A DNA stretch of 64,000 nt, from assembly GCA_036345935.2 (NCBI GenBank), contig JADWOT020000002.1:14274076-14338075 (forward strand), written 5' to 3'. This document shows positions 60,901-64,000 of this stretch, in pieces (positions within the stretch are counted from its first letter, which is position 1; each line of letters starts with the position of its first letter). A program made the translations under genes and the position numbers. The notes beneath the pieces were generated by a model that ran no database searches, was not told the origin of the DNA, and saw nothing but the letters and a program-made list of their open reading frames with translations. The DNA comes from Taenia hydatigena (taxonomy: Eukaryota > Platyhelminthes > Cestoda > Cyclophyllidea > Taeniidae).

Positions 60901-61230
60901 CTCCCACCTCGCCGTTATCGAGACGTCAGAGAAACAAACCAGATAGATGTAGTAGAAATTAGGGGTAAGTTGTGCTACTAACCTCTCCTCCTTCTCCTCC
61001 TTTATTGTGTCACCTTCCTTCTCTTCTCTCCTGCTTCATTTATGTGAGTCATAACGCTATTGTTGCATCTGGTATCCCATGCAAAACGCGTAGAAAAAGA
61101 AAGTTGTGCTTAGCCTCTTCAAGTATGCTATTGACAAGAAATCCACATTCCCCTACTAAGCTAAATGCTTCATATTTAACTCAGCCAAGTGGCTAGATGA
61201 GTGGGTAAATGCATCGGTTCATGAAAAGGT
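57957..61230. repeat. Direct repeat unit B, copy 2
   Basis: This is the sister of 16260-18230, in the same orientation 41 kb away. It is longer because of extra sequence at about 59000-59800, part of which (59010-59240) is duplicated again at 61640-61920. The minus-strand signal-peptide-like frame that is open at 17254-17051 is interrupted here, with stops soon after its start near 58970. Confidence 0.85.
60751..60964 (+). CDS. First exon of a hydrophobic or secreted protein, unit B copy 2
   Basis: This is the paralogue of 17723-17960, with ATG at 60751 and donor GTAAGT from 60965 in phase 1. It keeps Ile-Leu-Leu-Gln-Cys-Ile and Leu-Arg-Phe-Leu-Pro in the hydrophobic part, then Ser-Ser-Asn-Leu-Pro-Pro-Arg and Val-Val-Glu-Ile-Arg-Gly at the end. 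It is 24 bases shorter through in-frame deletions. An upstream frame continues to 60604 without a stop, but its similarity to the other copy there is not frame-preserving, so I favour the ATG at 60751. Confidence 0.4.
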
Positions 61231-61339
61231 GGGAGAAAGGGCTTTGACCTATTTTTTCGTCAGTAAAAATGTGGAGCACAGCTAAGCTGTGTCGAATGCC
61301 AAACCTTTTAGGAGTTCAAAGGTTTAAGCCGTGATACCA

Positions 61340-61920
61340 TCATCTGCTCTAAGTGCAACTGCCATTGCATGGGAAGAATTTTTTCTTGTAAATTATCTCC
61401 CGCCTTGAGCGCTGTCCTATCGCATGATATTCACCGATGCCCACCTAAGACGCACGATAAAATTAAACCTCGTTTTGAGGTTCGAAGAGGGATGCTTATA
61501 ACCCGACCTCAATTGATGTTAGAGTACCCACAAAAACCTCCACCTTGGCATCATAATAGAGTGACACCAGATGAGGAAATAGCAGGAAATAGCCCAACAA
61601 GGAGTCTTTGTAATGCTACCATCGCTATTTGAGTGTGAGCAGCCTCAGGCGACATCGATTTGATAAGTGCAAACATTCAGTGTCATCAGTGAGTTTAAAA
61701 GCCAAAATGACAAACAATTGTTAAGCGTAAACTTATTTGTGGAAAGACATCTCTCTCCGTTGACTTGTTCGTTCCTTACTACTATTGACGCAATGGCGTG
61801 GGTTTCATTGCGGAAATCTCCCCATCGTGCAGAATCGCTGGCTCCACGTCGTAGGCTGCGAGGTGCGTGAATAAGAGCCAAAGCAGTTGCCACGGAGGAA
61901 GTGGAAGACATATTTGCCAT
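61340..61920. repeat. Unit B, third partial copy
   Basis: It matches 58690-59230, in the same orientation and immediately after copy 2. It includes the GATGCTTATAA block and the GCGGAAATCTCC block. Much of the middle is deleted relative to copy 2, and no exon in it is open. Confidence 0.75.
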
Positions 61921-64000
61921 TTATTTGTAATTACCTAGCAGTGCATGTGTCCAACAAGTTGAAACAGAGGTGGTTGGGAGGAACAGCTCACAGTGGACGA
62001 TAGCATGCTTGCACAAGATTCAAAGCAAAGAGCCAACAGGAATGCTGGAGATTAGAGTATTTAACTATCTCTATCAAAGCTTTTTGATGAGTATCTTAGC
62101 CTGGAAAAATCGGATCTAGAGAAGCCCTACAGCCAGACGTAAAACGGTTTTGTGGGTTTGCTGTTAACACTTGCCACCGAATGTGCAAATAAATCACATT
62201 TTTCGTAAAGTACACATACAGCAATATTTTGGCATTGCCATCTGAGAAAATTTTCATCTTCGCAAATTTAACTCACATGTGTGCGCTCTAGTGGCATCTG
62301 TGGATAGCTGACACACGCCACGCCAAGGCTTGAAACAATGTCGATGCAGTTGTGCAACTTTTGTTTGGCAAGCAATTTATCAAGTATACGAAGTGGTGGA
62401 GACAATCATCTGCCTTCTAATTAGGTGACCTTTAAAGCCTCACTTGAACCCTGCGGTTTATGGCTACGTTGAGTGTTGTTTCAATAAGTAATTTTATTCA
62501 TTATGTTTGTAGATTCTGGCGCAGTAGAAAGATTGTCAAAAAGAAAGAATAGGAAAAGAGTTCACAAAAAGGTTTAGCGAGTGGTGTGATATTCTTTTCT
62601 CCTTTATTAGAAATAAAATTAATGTTACTGCATCAAATGTCACAAATGCGGTTCCCTTTCCCATTGTACATAATAATTGTGGCTATGCCTTCACTATTTT
62701 ACACAGTTACGCATAAATGTATATTTTCGTCGTTGTACCACTCCACTAATACCTGAATGTATCTTATGATGAAATCAGGTTAGCAGAGAAAACATTGAAT
62801 TCTCATGACTGCAAGTCCATCCGAAAACGCATAAATTGTACTGCTATTGGTATAATCTAATGATTCGGTAAAGAGGCTTGGACACTACTGGTTAACGAAA
62901 TGACAGGAATGGTACACAGAATTGAGCGCCCGTTCCTTCGAAAACTCCTTCAACATGAGTTGCAACAGCGTGCACAATTGGAATGGAAGCGGGTGATCAA
63001 CAACTTCGTCGAATAAATAACAAACATGAGTTTCATTCTTTGTAGAGAGGTGGCAGAGATAAATGTACTCCATAAACTTTTTATTGTCTTACAGGCTTGC
63101 TGCAAATGAGACTTGTTGTGTCAGCTAAGGGATAGAGATTCTGTTCAGATCAATTTTGGGTCAATATTTGTGCAGCATTTTACACTTTGATTTCGAGTTG
63201 ACTTAATGCTTCAAGAATCTCACAGTTGTACATCAGATGCTGAGATGACATGTAAACGTTGTAAACCTAAATCGTACACCGCAGTGGCGCCTTACAACGT
63301 CTATTTGAATTGACGTTCATTTTGTAAATAAGAGCACCTTGTCACTTGCTCAACAAGATGACGGTGCTTATTAAATTACAAACAACACAATCGCTGATGA
63401 GTGATGAGCAGGTCCGTCCAGGTGAAGTAAGTGTTTTACACACATTGCCTTTTCGTAAAAAGGATCTGCGATTGTTACTTTTCCAAAATTTTGGGTCTGC
63501 GGCCAAATCGTTCAACATGGGCAGTCGTGGTCTGCAACGAACTCGTTATTACGCTATTCGGAGAGGAGACTTAGGTTGGTTCGACTTGCCAGCTCTCCAC
63601 TTAACACTTCTTGAGTGACAGTTGGTACGAATTCGTGTCGTGACTACGATATAACCTGCTACTGGGAGTCACAGAGCATAGCTTGTCCACGACCTGCATT
63701 CTACCCTTAGTCATTGGTAAATGCCTTAAAAGGGCTTAAATTACAAGGATCAGTGATAGTTTCTCGCTTAGTAGTTGCACTTTTGCAGTTATGGAGCCAC
63801 AGAGACTTGAAAATACACCAGAACGTAAAGTGTTTGTGCCATTTTCGGTGTAAATCGTTGCAGTTACTTATCTGAACTTGCAGACCACATCGGTCAGTAT
63901 TTATGTGGTACTATTCACTGCTCTCGCTTCGAACCCTCATATCCATTGCTGTTCGTCAGCAGCGTTCAAATCTTATCGATTGTCGATCAATCAATTAAAC
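61921..64000. other. No gene supported; one plausible 90-codon frame
   Basis: The plus frame 63346-63618 begins with ATG in a fair context (AACAAGATG gives a second, internal start). It has a basic, Leu-rich composition with Arg-Lys-Lys and Gly-Ser-Arg-Gly, and ends in a stop. No family is recognised and no partner exon is seen. The minus frame 63073-62885 is unsupported. Confidence 0.3.

Overview
This is nuclear DNA of an animal, most likely a taeniid tapeworm (Echinococcus/Taenia group). No open frame exceeds 180 codons, and coding potential lies in short exons with GT/AG borders. The best clade clue is a small gene at 38.1-39.5 kb with the plan of the EG95/45W oncosphere-antigen family: signal-peptide exon, fibronectin III (FnIII) exon, and Ser/Thr-rich exon with a hydrophobic tail. 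Clade and family calls are inference. Alignments and identity estimates were made by eye.

Layout. (1) 1-11940 is a huge near-perfect inverted repeat: left arm 1-5062, spacer 5063-7905, right arm 7906-11940. The arms differ by scattered substitutions, one CA-repeat unit and a 1,025-base block (3401-4425) found only on the left. The left arm is cut by the window edge. (2) 12.6-20.7 kb holds a short tandem repeat, a direct pair of 1.25 kb units (12838-14083 and 19466-20710) that share minus-strand exons, and one copy of a second family (16260-18230). (3) 26.6-30.3 kb holds two minus-strand paralogues whose last four exons, one only 12 bases long, join in frame in both copies. (4) 31.9-32.3 kb resembles a decayed Merlin-type transposase, and 35.06-35.35 kb is a tract almost without G. 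(5) 37.2-39.9 kb is a small minus-strand array of EG95-like copies, each truncated or frameshifted. (6) 40.4-48.9 kb contains a minus-strand C2H2 zinc-finger gene with one finger per exon and at least two decayed relatives. (7) 52.4-54.6 kb looks like fragments of a plus-strand gene whose exons I cannot join. (8) 57.96-61.92 kb repeats the 16-18 kb family, with a further partial copy.

The common theme is local duplication followed by decay. At least six unrelated units occur two or three times within tens of kilobases, some still open and some broken, and the palindrome is the youngest. The genes do not form a recognisable pathway. Long stretches between them show nothing I can defend as a gene.
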